64,000 nucleotides of DNA from Emmonsiellopsis sp. PD_33 (lineage: Eukaryota > Ascomycota > Eurotiomycetes > Onygenales > Ajellomycetaceae), in NCBI GenBank assembly GCA_032988165.1, contig JANTQF010000149.1, positions 18,751 through 82,750 of the forward strand, written 5' to 3'. Both the position numbers and the translations under genes were made by a program. Shown here in pieces: positions 11,046-23,402 of this stretch. Each line of letters opens with the position of its first letter. Positions within the stretch are counted from its first letter, which is position 1. Under the pieces are notes generated by a model, which saw only the letters and a program-made list of their open reading frames with translations, had not been told where the DNA came from and did no database searches.

Positions 11046-13136
11046 ATGGCTCCCTGGGACTCTTCCCTCCATCGATACGCGAAGACGGGACCACCAGCCC
11101 AGACCCAGCAACACCCTCAGCAACACCAGCCTGGATCAACCAATCTATCTACCCCTGAACCAGGTCCCTCCACCAACGGGATTGGAGCACAACACCGTCC
11201 CGGTGAGCCGCGCCAGACGCCCGGGCAAAGTCCATACCTTCGCAACACAGTAGTGGGCGGACCAAACGCATACCTGGCAGGTCGTTCTACTCGTCCATCT
11301 GATACCGACAGGCCGGCTGCATTCAACAACATGGCACCTAGTGGAGGTGCAACTCAAAATGGGTTCATGAATCACAACGGCACGCAACAGTTGCGCCAGC
11401 TGGAGAGAGTACCAAATGGCCAATCCAACAATGGCACTATTCTGCCGCATCGCGAGCCGGGGAGGCACTCGAACCAAGGTAAATTCAGCCAAAGAATAAC
11501 TCCCCCAGACAGCCCTCCGGTTCGGGTTCTATCGCCAAACGAGGATAGGCCACCTTATCAGGAGGATCCGCTACTCCTCCTCCTAAGAGCGGCAGAGCTA
11601 ATATTGGCGCCGTTGATAGCGATTGAAATCTCATCCGATGACGAGGATGGTTCTCCAGATCGAACTATAAGCCCGCCTGAGCCTTTAATTCCCAATGGTC
11701 GACAAAATGTGGCGGGACACAATGGAGACACAAGCAAAGGCAACCGGCCATACCTCCCGAGCCCTGTCAGCGACGAATCCAACGGGAATCAGACTCGTAA
11801 TCAACACGTTCAGCCATCACCATCCCTAACTGAAGGATTTGGAGATCTCGACTTGGGGAACAGATCGTCTGGCTTTCAGCACAATCACCCTCGACGGTTC
11901 GAAACTATGGCTTCAAGGCAAAGAGATGGGGATCATTTTCTACCCCGCGGCGAACACAAGAGCTCTATGCACTCTGGAGGAAATGGACAAGTACGCAAGC
12001 CGTCGAATGATCTTTCACACCTCCCAACCGCGAAGAGAAGGAGGATAAATAATCACCAAGAACAAAACGTGGGATTCCCAATTGTCGAAAACCAAAAGAG
12101 AGAAACGTTTAGTATTTTCCAAGAGTTCCTCAAAAAGCCGGAGCTCACTCTGATTCTGGCCAAGCATTTTCGCGTCCAGGAGCTTTTGATATTATATCGC
12201 ACATCTAAAGGTTTTCATGACATTGTGAACATGCGCTTTACAACAGTAGTCATGGCACAGGCCCACGCACGGGCTCCGCAGTCGGCAAAAATATTCCCAT
12301 TCCGCTGTTATGCCAAATTGTGTATTGAAGATCCGGCTTTGCGGCCCCATCCCGTCATTGAACGTGCCGCTGCAGGGGAAGCACGAAAGGTCCCCTCCTT
12401 TCGCTGGCTGCAGATGATATGCTTCCGCGAAATGGTCTGCCATCAGATCATCACGATATTAGCCGAGGATGGTGTCCCCGTGCCCGATCGATGTGAATCC
12501 ACAATGAAGAAAATCTGGTTCCTCATGGATATCCCCGACAACGCCCGGCGGGTTGGCATGGTCATGAACAAAAAGATATTCACGGACGAAGATCTCTTCT
12601 TCGCAACACTTTTCTTCGTCAAGCTGGACATGCGCTTCACGGACCCAGTCACAGGCAGCGGCAAGGACGGCATGCGGCGGATGTTGCTTTCCCAACCTAG
12701 CCTTTCCACACTATGGAGAACTCTTCGACGGACAACCTTGATTAGCAAGCTAGACGTGATGAAGATGTATGCGCGCTGGAAGTACCAGCCACGCGCTGAC
12801 CAGCGGGGTCAGAGCATTTTTGGCATCCCGCCAGAGGAAGTCGGCATCATGCAGTATCAGGGCTGGGGCCGGACAGGGAACGGAATTCGTCTGCAGAGAC
12901 CGGATGAGCTGCTGCTAAAGGAGTCAATTCGCAGGAAACTGGAGTTGCAGACGAAGTACACGGACATGTTCCTTTGGGGATATATTAACCCGCGCACCAT
13001 GGAGAATTTCGAACCTGTCACGCGTCGGCGGGAGTTGGAGAGTCTGGAGGGATTGGAAAAGGATTTGATCCCGAGGGAGGATAGGGATAAAGAGGAGGCG
13101 AAGAAGCTGGTATCGTACAGAGTTCGGGGTGGTTAA
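11046..13136 (+). CDS. F-box-like fungal protein with a long disordered N-terminus
   Basis: Intronless, 696 aa from the first in-frame ATG. Residues 1-345 are low complexity (Gln, Pro, Asn, Ser, with acidic DDEDGSPDRT) and probably disordered. An F-box-like helix pair follows around 355-400: FSIFQEFLKKPELTLILAKH, then ELLILYRTSKGFHDIVN. The remaining 290 residues form an ordered, Trp/Met-rich domain (FRWLQMICFREMVCHQII, WKYQPRADQRGQ, YTDMFLWGYINPRTMENF). That is compatible with a substrate-binding part of an SCF ubiquitin-ligase receptor, but I do not recognise the domain. Function is therefore inferred only from the F-box resemblance. The gene is likely real because of its length and its late, charged, well-mixed composition. 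Confidence 0.75.
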   Translation: MAPWDSSLHRYAKTGPPAQTQQHPQQHQPGSTNLSTPEPGPSTNGIGAQHRPGEPRQTPGQSPYLRNTVVGGPNAYLAGRSTRPSDTDRPAAFNNMAPSGGATQNGFMNHNGTQQLRQLERVPNGQSNNGTILPHREPGRHSNQGKFSQRITPPDSPPVRVLSPNEDRPPYQEDPLLLLLRAAELILAPLIAIEISSDDEDGSPDRTISPPEPLIPNGRQNVAGHNGDTSKGNRPYLPSPVSDESNGNQTRNQHVQPSPSLTEGFGDLDLGNRSSGFQHNHPRRFETMASRQRDGDHFLPRGEHKSSMHSGGNGQVRKPSNDLSHLPTAKRRRINNHQEQNVGFPIVENQKRETFSIFQEFLKKPELTLILAKHFRVQELLILYRTSKGFHDIVNMRFTTVVMAQAHARAPQSAKIFPFRCYAKLCIEDPALRPHPVIERAAAGEARKVPSFRWLQMICFREMVCHQIITILAEDGVPVPDRCESTMKKIWFLMDIPDNARRVGMVMNKKIFTDEDLFFATLFFVKLDMRFTDPVTGSGKDGMRRMLLSQPSLSTLWRTLRRTTLISKLDVMKMYARWKYQPRADQRGQSIFGIPPEEVGIMQYQGWGRTGNGIRLQRPDELLLKESIRRKLELQTKYTDMFLWGYINPRTMENFEPVTRRRELESLEGLEKDLIPREDRDKEEAKKLVSYRVRGG

Positions 13137-15390
13137 GGAGGGGAGGGGCTTTTCAGGGGGGGAAGGGATAGGGGTGTTGTTTCGTGCTGATTGATTGGAA
13201 TGGAATTTGGAATGTTTTGGTTTGGGTTTCAGGTGTTGAATTGGATTTGTTTGTTAGATGCGAGGATTTCATTAATGGGGGGAGTTAGATGTCTGATGAA
13301 GGTTGGCCGGGAGGTGCGGTACTAATTCATGGGATACTCATTGATTGGAATGGAAGGGTTAGAGGGAGTTTGGGACTTCGTACGGCGTTTGGTTAGTTGT
13401 AGAGATTGTTCGAAGAATTAGGGCTTCCATGAAGAAAACGATAGATTTAATAATGATCCATTTACCGTTTCTCACATCTCAAGGGATGAATGTCTTCCTC
13501 CATATCCACAGTCCGGAGCTGCGGTGAAACTCGCTTACTAATGCCTGACTAACCCCCAACAACCACGTGCCCGTCCCGTTTCAACAAGTGAGGCTGCTCC
13601 TCCTCCAACCACCAAGCAACGACAACAAACAACCTCCGCCCTCCACCCCCGCCATCGCTCTCCAGATACCGCTACATATGTCGAGTGGATCGTGATTAGG
13701 GCGGTATCCGACGGACTATGAAAGTTTGATCCGCCCGTTGCCGTGACGGCCATTGGTGGAGTTGCATATCGTTACCTCACCCAACGACATTGCCCGTGAT
13801 ATCAACCCGCTTCCAGCACAGCACAGGGTGTGTGGTCGAGTTGACGGCGGGCCCTCGTTACTATAACGGATGCGTGGAGGCGATCAGCACATTGCGCTTT
13901 CGTGGTATTGTATCTGTAGCTGTCTGTCATCGTCCGCCGGTCAGAAATGTCCTTATCCGTCGTGTCGTCAGCTGTCCTGCGAACCTACGTCGACGTCGGT
14001 CTGGGATTCAATGGATACAGCTAGGGATAATGTGATGATATCGGCGGTGTGTTGGGGACATTATGGACGGCGGAGAATATGGTGCTATTCTTTACCGACC
14101 TGACGAACGACATTTGTTCTTCCGCCGGAGGTGTTTATATACCTTTCACCGTCGAGTGTGGATTGCGGGTGCGCCGGGATGTGTGGGAGCGATTTGACGT
14201 CTCTTTCTGCTGCTGTCGCCCCCGTCGATCAGATATTAAAGCAACATATGTCCTGTTGGGCTGGCAGGTACTCACTCTGTCACAGACGTAAAAGGCCTTG
14301 CGTGCCCGGGTTTGCGGGGATGCTGTCTGGTTAACCTAGGCGGCCTGTCCTCGAATACACCTTTACCTTGAACGTCGACACTACGCAGCATATTAGGACC
14401 ATCACGACTGCCATGCCACTGTCCATGAATGATACGCAGGTTAAGAGGACCTATAGATAGGTATGTGTGCACCCTCCGTGCATTATTGTACTGGGCCATG
14501 CTATATTTCTAGGTTTAGCGGACTCGAAAATCGTCATGTCATTTGATTGTACATTGGCTGGCATCTGATCAAGCCATGGAATATCTGGAAAATAGCCGTC
14601 GTGGCGGTTGATGGCATTCGTGGAAGTTCGAGCTGGGATGCTTTGGTGAACTAGCCGTGTGGTCACCTATTGGCTGGGGTTATATGCTTCTTTTTTCCAT
14701 ACCGTAGATAGATATGTGTGTGACATGAAACAGCTCTGCAGCTGTGAAAAGCCCGAATCCCTTCGACAAATGAACCCGGGGGTGGCAGCCACGATGACAA
14801 GGCCTGGCATACCAGCGATGAAGACGACTTGAGTGCGATACTGCGCTTGGCGCCTTGCTGGGGATTTACTGGGGGGAGAAAAAGAAGACAAGAGGAGGTA
14901 CTTCAAACTACCCTGGGGTGATTAAGCGGAGGCATTGCTGGACCCGTGGTGGAAGCTTGCTGGCCTTATCAATTCTGGATACTCGTAGAGCTTTCACGCA
15001 TGTTCGCTGCAAATGCTGGGACGACCAAATGCAGCCGGACTCTGACAAACCGCCTGGGCACTTTGCCTCAACAAGAACACAACAGCAACAAACCTACGCA
15101 GCTACGCTGACGACTTCAACAACATCCAGCACTGCTTGAACTCAGCTTGACAGGAGGGAGTAATCAAGTCTTGTCGACAATTTCGGGGTTATCATCCACA
15201 GGTGTCTGACCAGTCTGATACAGGCGCCATTCTCGCTACACAGACTCCCAGCATCTGCAGGATCTTGTTCTTAACATCTGGAGGGTCTATCAGACACTGT
15301 GACCGTCCACTGTGAGGATTTACCGACTTATACATTTTCACCGGACAGAGTTCGACCACAAGAAGCAAAACCAAACTGCGCAAGTGGGAT
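13137..15390. other. 2.25-kb gene-free interval upstream of the CTK1-like kinase
   Basis: No frame above about 95 codons has protein-like composition. Just after the F-box-like stop the DNA is strikingly G-rich on the plus strand (13137-13330). A CCAAT box (reverse, ATTGG at 14669-14673) lies upstream of the kinase. Long 5' UTR exons of the kinase could lie here. Confidence 0.5.
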
Positions 15391-18300
15391 ATGTGGCCGC
15401 CCGTTGCCGCCGTCCGCGCCAAGCCTCACGACGCCGCTAGTGGAGGAGGAAAGTCCAGCATCCACGCCTCAGACTCCCCGTCGACGACTCTGCTCCAACC
15501 CACCTCTGCCGCTCCTACACCTTCAGCCGATTCTAACGCAGATGCCGCTAACGATTACATGGCTGGGTCCCGAAGGAATCCGCTGATGAAAGACCAGTGG
15601 AGAGCCGACGACGACCATAAAGACAGAGACCACGATCACCCCAGAGAACGGGACAGAGAACGAGATAGAGACCGCTCTGACCGGCGTCCGCGATCACCAC
15701 CTCCCTCACGTCGTGGAGCGGGCCGTGGCTTCGAAAGACCAAGAGGGCGCGGTGCTTCATTCGTTAATCGTAACCAGCCGTCCCGTCGCCCGCCAGGCCC
15801 TCGGCCGGATAAGAAACCGAACAAAAGCAGACGATTTTCCCCTTCTTCGCACAGCAGGGTCTCAGATACCACTGACCATCGAGACTATACGCGTTACCCC
15901 GAGGACGAGGTGGACTCCCGCCCCGACGAGAGAGATTCTGCTCCGCCATCTCCTGCGCCGCCGTCAAGCCGGAAGCGTAGTCGGAGTGTTTCGCCATCTC
16001 GATCTTACCAGCATCCCCGCTCGAAGAGGCGAGACGATCGTAATCGTGACCGTCCCGACAGAGGCAGAGGACCTACTGAGCGGAGTACATTTTCAAAATT
16101 CCCCCCGCAAGCGCGTGGAAAGGATCATCGACCAGCAGATCTCCGCTCTGAAACCTCGACATCTGATTTCTTCCAATCCCGCCGCAGGAGATCTCCAGAG
16201 CCAGGAGCGGACAGGCGCAATATATCCCCGCGTCGTTTTTCTCGAAGCCCTCCCCCGGGCAAGGGAGGTTATCGAGACTATTCACCACGCCCTTCCTCAC
16301 GCCACTCTACATTTTCGGGAGCATCGCGACATTCCCCTCCCCCAAAGTCTCGAAAAATTACAGATATGAATTCCACGCGTCCTATAAAATCCATCGTGGA
16401 GGATTCCCATCGCTCTCCTTCCCCCCTTCGTCCGATTCCGAGCTTCGATACCAACGGTGCTACCGATGGAGATCCTCGCATGCGAGATTCTTTCCAAGTA
16501 CATGGCAAACGTCAGCCAGATGCTCGCGGACGTCGGCCAACTCGTCCACAAGTCGATACACGTCAGTCATATAATACGTCGCCACAGTATGTGACACCTA
16601 CGAGTTCACATCACGGGTCTCCACAATCTGGCTCACCATATAGCGGTAGCAGAGGATCATGGGGAGGCCAGCCGCAGCAGTCATATCACGGACAACAAGG
16701 GTGAGTGAGCAGTCAGATCCGAAAATTGCCGACGAACTATCACTAATTTGTAGATATAGCCAAATGTCCGGATATTCGCCTCCTTATCGCCAGTCCACTT
16801 TCCCCCCACCCCAAGGCGGACCACCTGGGCAATATTATCAGACCCAGCAAGGGCAGTATCCCCCCAATCCGAACCAAGGGCAACCGGGTTATCCCCCACC
16901 ATATAGGGGGCCTCCTGCTGGATATCGTGGTGGAAGCCAGTATAGCCAGCCCCAAGATCGTCGATTCTCCGCCCCAAATTCGCAGCCATATCCAAATGCA
17001 CCACCACCGCAACAACCGCCGCAGCGGGGTAGAGGGAGCCATTTCAGCAATCTGCAATGGACTGCACAAAATGAACGAGGTCGTGGTCGTGGACAGCCCC
17101 CGCCACTTCAGCACTCACAGCACGATGAACGGATGTCGCCTACCATTGATGAAGAGGATAATCCGTTCCGTCCATCTAAGGATTTGCAAGTGGAAGACGA
17201 AAATTCGAAGCCTGCTCCAGAAAAAGTTGAAAAGAAGAAGATGCCACCCCCAAATCGACAGTCGAGTGAATCTTCTCAACCAAAGGAGTCTGGTGGAAAA
17301 TTCAGCTTTGCGTTCAAGTCAAAAGCTCCCCAACCCGCGACCCCGAAACCGGTCCCCGACCTTGCTCAACGGATGCGCGAACCTCCACCGCGAGCTGCGG
17401 ATACGTCTAAGAGCCGACAATCCAATGCTCCACCGTTGAGGGATAAACACAGTACTCGGCCTGACAGGCGAGAGGAGAGACGGGACTCACGACGGGACGA
17501 TCGTCGATTTGACCCTCGTGACAGGCATCGAGACCGGCGGGAAGATCGACGAACAGACGTTAGAACAGATGTTAGATATGAACGACGAACGGAACGTCCG
17601 CCTGAGCGGAAGAAACCGAAGAAGATCATGACAAGAATGAAGGCTCGGCCCACTCTTTCGGAAGAATTTTCTCAGTCTGATTCTGTCTACTTCCGCAAGC
17701 CAGGAAACGAGTCGGTCATCGGGGCGGGCACATATGGCAAGGTATTCAGGGCTATCCATGTCTTTACGAAGAATATGGTTGCTTTGAAGAAGATACGCAT
17801 GGAGGGTGAGAAGGATGGTTTCCCTATCACAGCCGTCCGCGAAATCAGATTGCTCCAGCATCTCAGACATGATAACATCGTAAGCCTCCAGGAGGTTATG
17901 GTGGAGAAGAACGAGTGCTTTATGGTTTTTGAGTATCTGTCTCATGACCTGACTGGTCTCATCAATCATCCATCGTTCACGCTTTCAGCTTCGCATAAGA
18001 AGCATCTCGCTAGGCAAATGTTCGAAGGGATAAACTACCTACACCATCGTGGAGTGTTGCATCGAGATATCAAGGCTGCGAATATCCTTATCAGTAACCA
18101 GGGCCAACTGAAATTTGCAGATTTCGGACTTGCTCGATTCTTTTCCAAGAGCCGCCAGCTCGATTACACCAATCGTGTCATTACTATCTGGTACCGCCCC
18201 CCAGAACTTCTGCTGGGTGAAACCCGATACGGCCCCGCCGTCGATGTTTGGAGTGCCGCCTGCGTATGGGTTGAGATGTTTACCAAGAAGGCCGTGTTCC

Positions 18301-18899
18301 CTGGTGAGGGTGGCGAGATCAGTCAGCTCGATAAACTGTACAACTCCTTAGGTACACCCACACGCAGTGACTGGCCTGACATTGTCGAGATGCCTTGGTT
18401 CGAACTATTGCGACCGACAGAAAGGAGGCCCCGAACTTTCGAAGATGTCTACAAAGAATTCCTATCCCCAGCTGCACTCGATCTCGTCGCCAAGATGTTC
18501 CAATATGACCCTGCCAAGCGGCCCTCTGCTGAAGAGGTCCTTACACACCCCTACTTTACCTCAGAGGAACCCGTTGCGCAGCAGGCAATTGAGTATGTTT
18601 CCCTCGTCGCAGTACCCTATACATAGCCTGTTTTAAACACGTTACTAACCTGTCTTTTCTTCAATAGACTCGCAAAAATCGAAGGCGATTGGCACGAATT
18701 CGAATCCAAAGCCCACCGCAAGGAAAAGGACAAGGAAGCCCGCCGTCTAGAACATCAGCTGCACCAACAACAACAGCGCGAGAAAGAGAAGCGGAGAATT
18801 AGCGGTGGCGCTACTCACAGCGGTGGCGATAGGGAGGTTAAACGGGCCAAGGTGGATGGTGATGCTGCGCAACCCCTGTCTCAGTCGCTTGAGAATTGA
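15391..18899 (+). CDS. ctk1: CTD kinase catalytic subunit, Ctk1 / CDK12-like
   Basis: Cyclin-dependent kinase that phosphorylates Ser2 of the RNA polymerase II C-terminal repeats and couples elongation to 3' processing. Three exons: 15391-16700, 16754-18592, 18668-18899 (1,126 aa). Residues 1-700 are disordered: an RD/RE-rich, SR-like part, then Gln/Pro/Gly-rich DNA-encoded repeats. The kinase domain (about 750-1045) has the glycine loop GAGTYGKVF, lysine in VALKKIRME, the cyclin-binding helix PITAVRE, catalytic HRDIKAANIL, DFGLARFF, and the T-loop with Thr before IWYRPPELLLG. PITAVRE, RRPRTFEDVYKEF and the RS-like N-terminus favour Ctk1/CDK12 over Bur1/CDK9. A basic coiled tail (HRKEKDKEARRLEHQ) ends the protein. 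The exact start is uncertain; a second ATG lies at 15559. Confidence 0.9.
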
Positions 18900-19925
18900 G
18901 ATAGCGTGCACTATAACGGCTACTACTATCTTCGTCACTAGTCCAGTGCTGTTATGGAAGTGCATCTCCTTCGGCCCAGCAAGCAGAGCCTTGTATGTTT
19001 TGATATTCAAAAGCATGTGTATGTTTCTAGACTGGCCATCTACCTATATATTGATTACTTCTGACGCCTGCTCTCCATTCGCATGCTTGGCTGGCTGGTT
19101 TCATCTTTATACCATTTACTCAAATTTTATTATCCACCGTGGTTGCTATGTTAGTTACGTTTTTGTTTCTCAGCTCAGCCAGCCGTCTGCCATGTCTGTC
19201 CTTCTTCATTTGGCTGTATTATCTATCCATCACTCAGGTGTTTTGTTCCTTTCAATGTTTTGTTACAAATACTCCCCCCTATTTTATGAATATTCAGTTT
19301 CAGTTTTGGTTTGATTTACTATAGTAGACAAATCATGGAGGTGGTTTTTGTTCTTGTTTAATTTCTTTTATCCATTATTTATTCCTTGTTTAGCTAACTA
19401 GTTTTACTTGATAGCGCGTGAAAATGGATGTATGCATGGATGGGGATGGAATTGATAGATTTCTTAACCTTAATTTCTGCCCACGGCCTTTTGCAATTCC
19501 CATGGGATGGTTGGTCTATTCATTTTTGACTGATGTTTTGTCGTTGAGTCAGATTTGGGAGATAGAGCTATTATTTTTCAATGAGATCTGCCAATACGCA
19601 ACAGAACAATATGCAACGCAGATCTTGAAATAACTCCAAAGAGCAAAGGCAGATAAACGATCTAACCCCCCCTCCCCCCTCCCCCCCCGGCCGCCCCCCA
19701 CCCACAGCCAACTGGACGGGGTAGCCGGCGTTCGTGTATAGCAAGAAAATGTGTCTAGGTAATTTATATCCGTGTCTAGATAATCTCGAATGCTAGTCTA
19801 CTCGTCTCTAATCCCAAAAACATTTATAGGGGTATTGAAGGAAATATCAATATAGCCCAGAAGAAGCAAAGCAAACGCTAGACTCTACCAATCTCATCCG
19901 TGTCTATCACCCCCCATCCAATGCC
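18900..19925. other. convergent intergenic region, 3' ends of ctk1 and the NADH pyrophosphatase gene
   Basis: AT-rich and T-rich from about 18900 to 19620, then a C-rich tract (19666-19704, broken by T and GG). No gene is visible. Both flanking genes converge here, so it should contain their terminators. Confidence 0.5.
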
Positions 19926-21369
19926 CTACATCCTCGCCCCATGCGGCGCCCCCAAAAACTCCCCCCTCACCGCCGCCTTAATAAGCTGATGCGCAATCGC
20001 CGTTCTAGGCGGCAACCTCAGTCCCCCCTCCTTATACTCCGGACCCGGCTTCTCGCCCAACCCACTCGTGCCCACCCTCAACGCCTCCTCAACCTCCGCT
20101 ACGGGAAACCACCTCGCATCCTCCAGCTCAGGATCATGCTTGAGACTAATCGCCTCATCCTCAGCCCTAGCCACCTGCGCCACGGCGCCAATCATCAGAT
20201 TCGCCGGATACGGCCATGGCTGCGTGCTGTGGATCAGCACGCGGGAGAGCACGACGCCGGATTCTTCCCACACCTCGCGGCGCACGGCGTCCTCGACGGA
20301 TTCGGCGGGTTCGATGAAGCCGGCTAGCGTGCTGTACCAGTTTGGTGGGTAGCGCTTTTGGCGGCCGAGGAGAATGCGGGTGCCGTCGGCGCTGAGGACG
20401 GAGACGATGATTGTCGGGTCGGTGCGGGGGAAGGAGAGGTTGGAGAGTGTGGTCCGGGTGCTGCAGGGGGGTCGGGCGGTGGGGGTTGCGCTGGGGGAGG
20501 TGGTGAGGGCGCGGTCGTGTGGTGGGCATGCGCGTTTTGTGCCGGCGTTCACGGAGAGGGTGAGGTGCCCGCATGTGCCGCAGTAGGTGTTTCGCGTGTT
20601 CCAGTCGAGGAGGGCGCGGGCTTGCGCGTATATGGCGGCTGGGTATTGGGGGTGTTAGTTGTTGGTTTGATATTGACGGGGACCTTTTGTTTTTTTTCTT
20701 TCTTTTCTACTTTGTTTTATACTATCATATTACATACCGGGATCAGCGGGGAGGGCGGTGAGGATGCGGCCCTCCTGGAATGACAGCCCCTGAGCTTCCA
20801 TTGTCGCAATTACACCCTTGGCTGCCTCCTCAATGGTGCCTCTGGGCGTGACATCTAGCGCAAAATATGGAACTCCTTTGTAGACCTTGTAGCTCAACCC
20901 ATTTTCCGATTGCGCCTCGTCGAGGCCTAGAAATATTAGGTGCGGGGTGGTGATTGACGAGTTGAACTCCTTCAGCGCATCCTCCTCAGACTTATCGAAG
21001 ATGTCCTCTCGAACCAGGGACTTGACATCGTTATAGGAAGCGTAGAAGAGCTCTGAGGGCGTCCGGGTGAGGGGGCAGAGGTTATTAAAGAGCAGAAAGC
21101 GGCTTGTTGGGTGTCTTATCGCGGCGGATAAGAAGGGGGAATCAGTTCGGAGAAACGATACCCGGTTGAGAGGGGAGCCTGGGGATATTGCAGTCAGCGA
21201 AGTCCTTTACGGGTTTCAAGGAGGAAAATTAGAAGTAGTCAAGCTAGTTAATCGCCTACTCACTGGAGAAATAATTCACAGTCTCCTTGCCGAACTTTCG
21301 GGATAGCATGGTCTCGACCTGGACATGCGCCGGTGCGGGGATGTCAGCGATGGCGGAAGCAGAGGACAT
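19926..21369 (-). CDS. npy1: NADH pyrophosphatase (Npy1/NudC type Nudix hydrolase)
   Basis: Hydrolyses NADH or NAD+ to NMN(H) and AMP; bacterial and other members also remove NAD caps from RNA. Three exons read 21369-21264, 21178-20738, 20638-19926 (419 aa). The zinc ribbon is Cys202-x2-Cys205-x14-Cys220-x2-His223, with His where NudC usually has a fourth Cys or acidic residue. The Nudix box is complete at about 289-312 (GFIEPAES...RREVWEESGVV). After it comes the NudC signature region with WPYPANLMIGAVA; the SQPWPFPxS form of NudC is seen here as STQPWPYPANLM. The last three residues, Ala-Arg-Met, fit a PTS1 peroxisome signal, consistent with peroxisomal yeast Npy1. A TGACTCA site lies 193 bp upstream. 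Confidence 0.92.
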
Positions 21370-22223
21370 GGCTGCTGCAAGATAGACGCAAAACGACGGA
21401 GGAATTTCTGTCTATCAGCCTGCTATCCAACCTCTGCTTTTCAAAAGCCTGGGGGGAATCGCACAAAGAAATGGAGAGGAGGGGGATTTGTCAGGAACAG
21501 CGCATCGCGGACATATTTGTAGTGTTTCGGCCCAATTTCCCCGCGATTGCGCCGGGCTTGATGACTCAGCGCCTCGGGAATGGCTCGACGGCAAGCAGTA
21601 GATAATGACGGTAAAGAATGTTAGGAGTAAAGGCTGGTTTAGTCGAATAATCTATCTACTCGGGGTTTATTCTATACACAGGTATGTACAATTCCTGGCC
21701 ATATATCCGCCGCCGTTCCACCTCGAATCGCGTCACCGGTAACACTTATCTGCCCCCTTTAACCCCCCCAGGCCAGCAAAAGGAAAACTCCATATATCTT
21801 ACTATCTTAGCCTTTGAAGATAGCCGGATCCATCGACCCAAGGAGAGCTGGTTCTTTATAGCAAAGCACGGACAGAATTGTAGCTATCCTTTATTTCCCG
21901 ATCCCCCGGTATCAAGGCCGAATTAGTCCACCGTCCACAGCCATATGAGCCGTAGACGAACCGGGACTTTGTATCCTCCGCGCCGCGCGTACTGCGATTT
22001 TCGTATTAATAAGAGGGCACCTTTGGAGAGGATGGTGCCCATGATTCGCCCTTCGCACGACCGTGTGCATCACAGAGTTTCTCATGGGCGTTCTGTTGGT
22101 GCCACTTCCCACCAAACGACCAACAGACTGGGCCTCAGTATGTGGCCCACCTGCTGCGGCTGTGTCGTAGGTTCGGGCAGTCAATCGTACAGTTCACCGC
22201 CGAACCCGAAAGCCGTTAAGGCT
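21370..22223. other. intergenic region upstream of npy1 and downstream of the DUF7730-type gene
   Basis: No supported gene. It holds the npy1 promoter (right-hand side of npy1) and the 3' flank of the next minus-strand gene. Confidence 0.45.
21562..21568. promoter_or_regulatory. TGACTCA site (bZIP, Gcn4/CpcA or AP-1 type)
   Basis: A perfect TGACTCA heptamer 193 bp upstream of the npy1 ATG. It is the consensus of Gcn4/CpcA and related bZIP factors. Use in vivo is inferred; one heptamer on two strands is expected about once per 8 kb by chance. Confidence 0.4.
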
Positions 22224-23402
22224 TCAGAAAAGCGATAACGAACCAACATGACAGGGTATTGTGTAATCATAGACAAACTGTCCGATATCTCGTTGGCCAA
22301 GACATATCCAATATCCACTCAAATTATTTCGCGTTCCTGCTTCGGGTGGTAGATCTCGCCATAGCGCCTCGTTCCCTTCGTCTTCAGGGCGCGGTATGAT
22401 AGTTTCGCCTTTCAACCTATACTTGTGCGTACAGTAGTGGCTAAGGGGCAGTGCGATCCTGCAGTCCGACAGTAAAGGCAATTTCACCACCATCCGATCG
22501 ACGAGTGACAGAAGTGTGTCGCTTGCGCTGATAATCTCCTTATTATCCGGAGGAATTTCGGGTATCGAATAACGGGAGTGGGTAACAGTATGTGGTATCA
22601 AATTGCCTTGGAGCGATAGATATAGGAAGGTGAGGTTAGGCAATATGCTTGGAAATGCTTCCAGTGAGGATATAAAACTGGCCATATCGGAGCCAGGTGG
22701 GTATTGCCCTCCAGATGATGAATTTCCGTACGGATTGAGGTCCCAGAGTAATTCGACCATCCGTATTGCCCCAAGCCTTTGCGGCAGGAGGATATCGGGT
22801 AGGTTTCGAAACATAAATATTCCATCGATATGGAGCTTGTTTGTTGTATACAGCACTTCAATACCTTCGATGTATGCTTGGCGACATGCCCTGAGCCAGC
22901 CCATGGCGCCGATTTTGCACTTTGTAGGGTGCTCACCAGGCCAGGATGAGCACTCTGGGGTGTTCCCTCTATATTTCCCCAGACAGCTATCATCTGGCGG
23001 CATGGAGCGGAACATCGTATCTAGGCCTGGCGCAACGGAAAGTGGCCGCGGTGCTAACCTGTGACATACGACACCAGTCCATAACCACTGCTGAGGTTTG
23101 TATGCCTCGTAGGTCCCGGGAATATCAGCATGGTATCCACTAGGCCCTATCTCCTTTCGACGCGGGTGCTCCAGGCGGAGATCAATGTGCATAGGTAGCT
23201 CGCCGAAAGCTTCGATGAGAATGCGCCTCCGGATCTCTGCCGGGAGAAGCTGAAAGAAGCGGCTTTTAACGGTTGCGTTAGGCTTAGGAGGGATTGCTGA
23301 TAGGGGGCGAGCTCGACTCTTCGGGAGAGTGGGCATTGGCGGGTCTCCCATCACCCTCTGCTTTTTGCGACCCCGCAGCCAATTTTTGAATCGGCTAGAC
23401 AT
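22224..23402 (-). CDS. DUF7730-type fungal protein of unknown function
   Basis: Single exon, 392 aa, ATG at 23402. The first 45 residues are basic and Pro-rich (SRFKNWLRGRKKQR). Residues 46-70 read KSRFFQLLPAEIRRRILIEA, the LP-x-E-I-R-x-x-I pattern at the start of DUF7730 and related F-box-like fungal domains. Later come GAMGWLRACRQAYIEGIEVL, the usual 'CRQAYxEGIxVLY' element of this family, and a leucine-rich stretch (LPNLTFLYLSLQG). Such proteins form large, fast-expanding families in Eurotiomycetes with no known role. It sits beside a Gag-like gene in a gene-poor accessory region. Confidence 0.7.
   Translation of the reverse strand: MSSRFKNWLRGRKKQRVMGDPPMPTLPKSRARPLSAIPPKPNATVKSRFFQLLPAEIRRRILIEAFGELPMHIDLRLEHPRRKEIGPSGYHADIPGTYEAYKPQQWLWTGVVCHRLAPRPLSVAPGLDTMFRSMPPDDSCLGKYRGNTPECSSWPGEHPTKCKIGAMGWLRACRQAYIEGIEVLYTTNKLHIDGIFMFRNLPDILLPQRLGAIRMVELLWDLNPYGNSSSGGQYPPGSDMASFISSLEAFPSILPNLTFLYLSLQGNLIPHTVTHSRYSIPEIPPDNKEIISASDTLLSLVDRMVVKLPLLSDCRIALPLSHYCTHKYRLKGETIIPRPEDEGNEALWRDLPPEAGTRNNLSGYWICLGQRDIGQFVYDYTIPCHVGSLSLF

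Noticed and set aside
15713..16369. 218-codon plus-strand frame
   Set aside because: Out-of-frame shadow of the first exon of the CTK1-like kinase; composition follows the RS-coding DNA.
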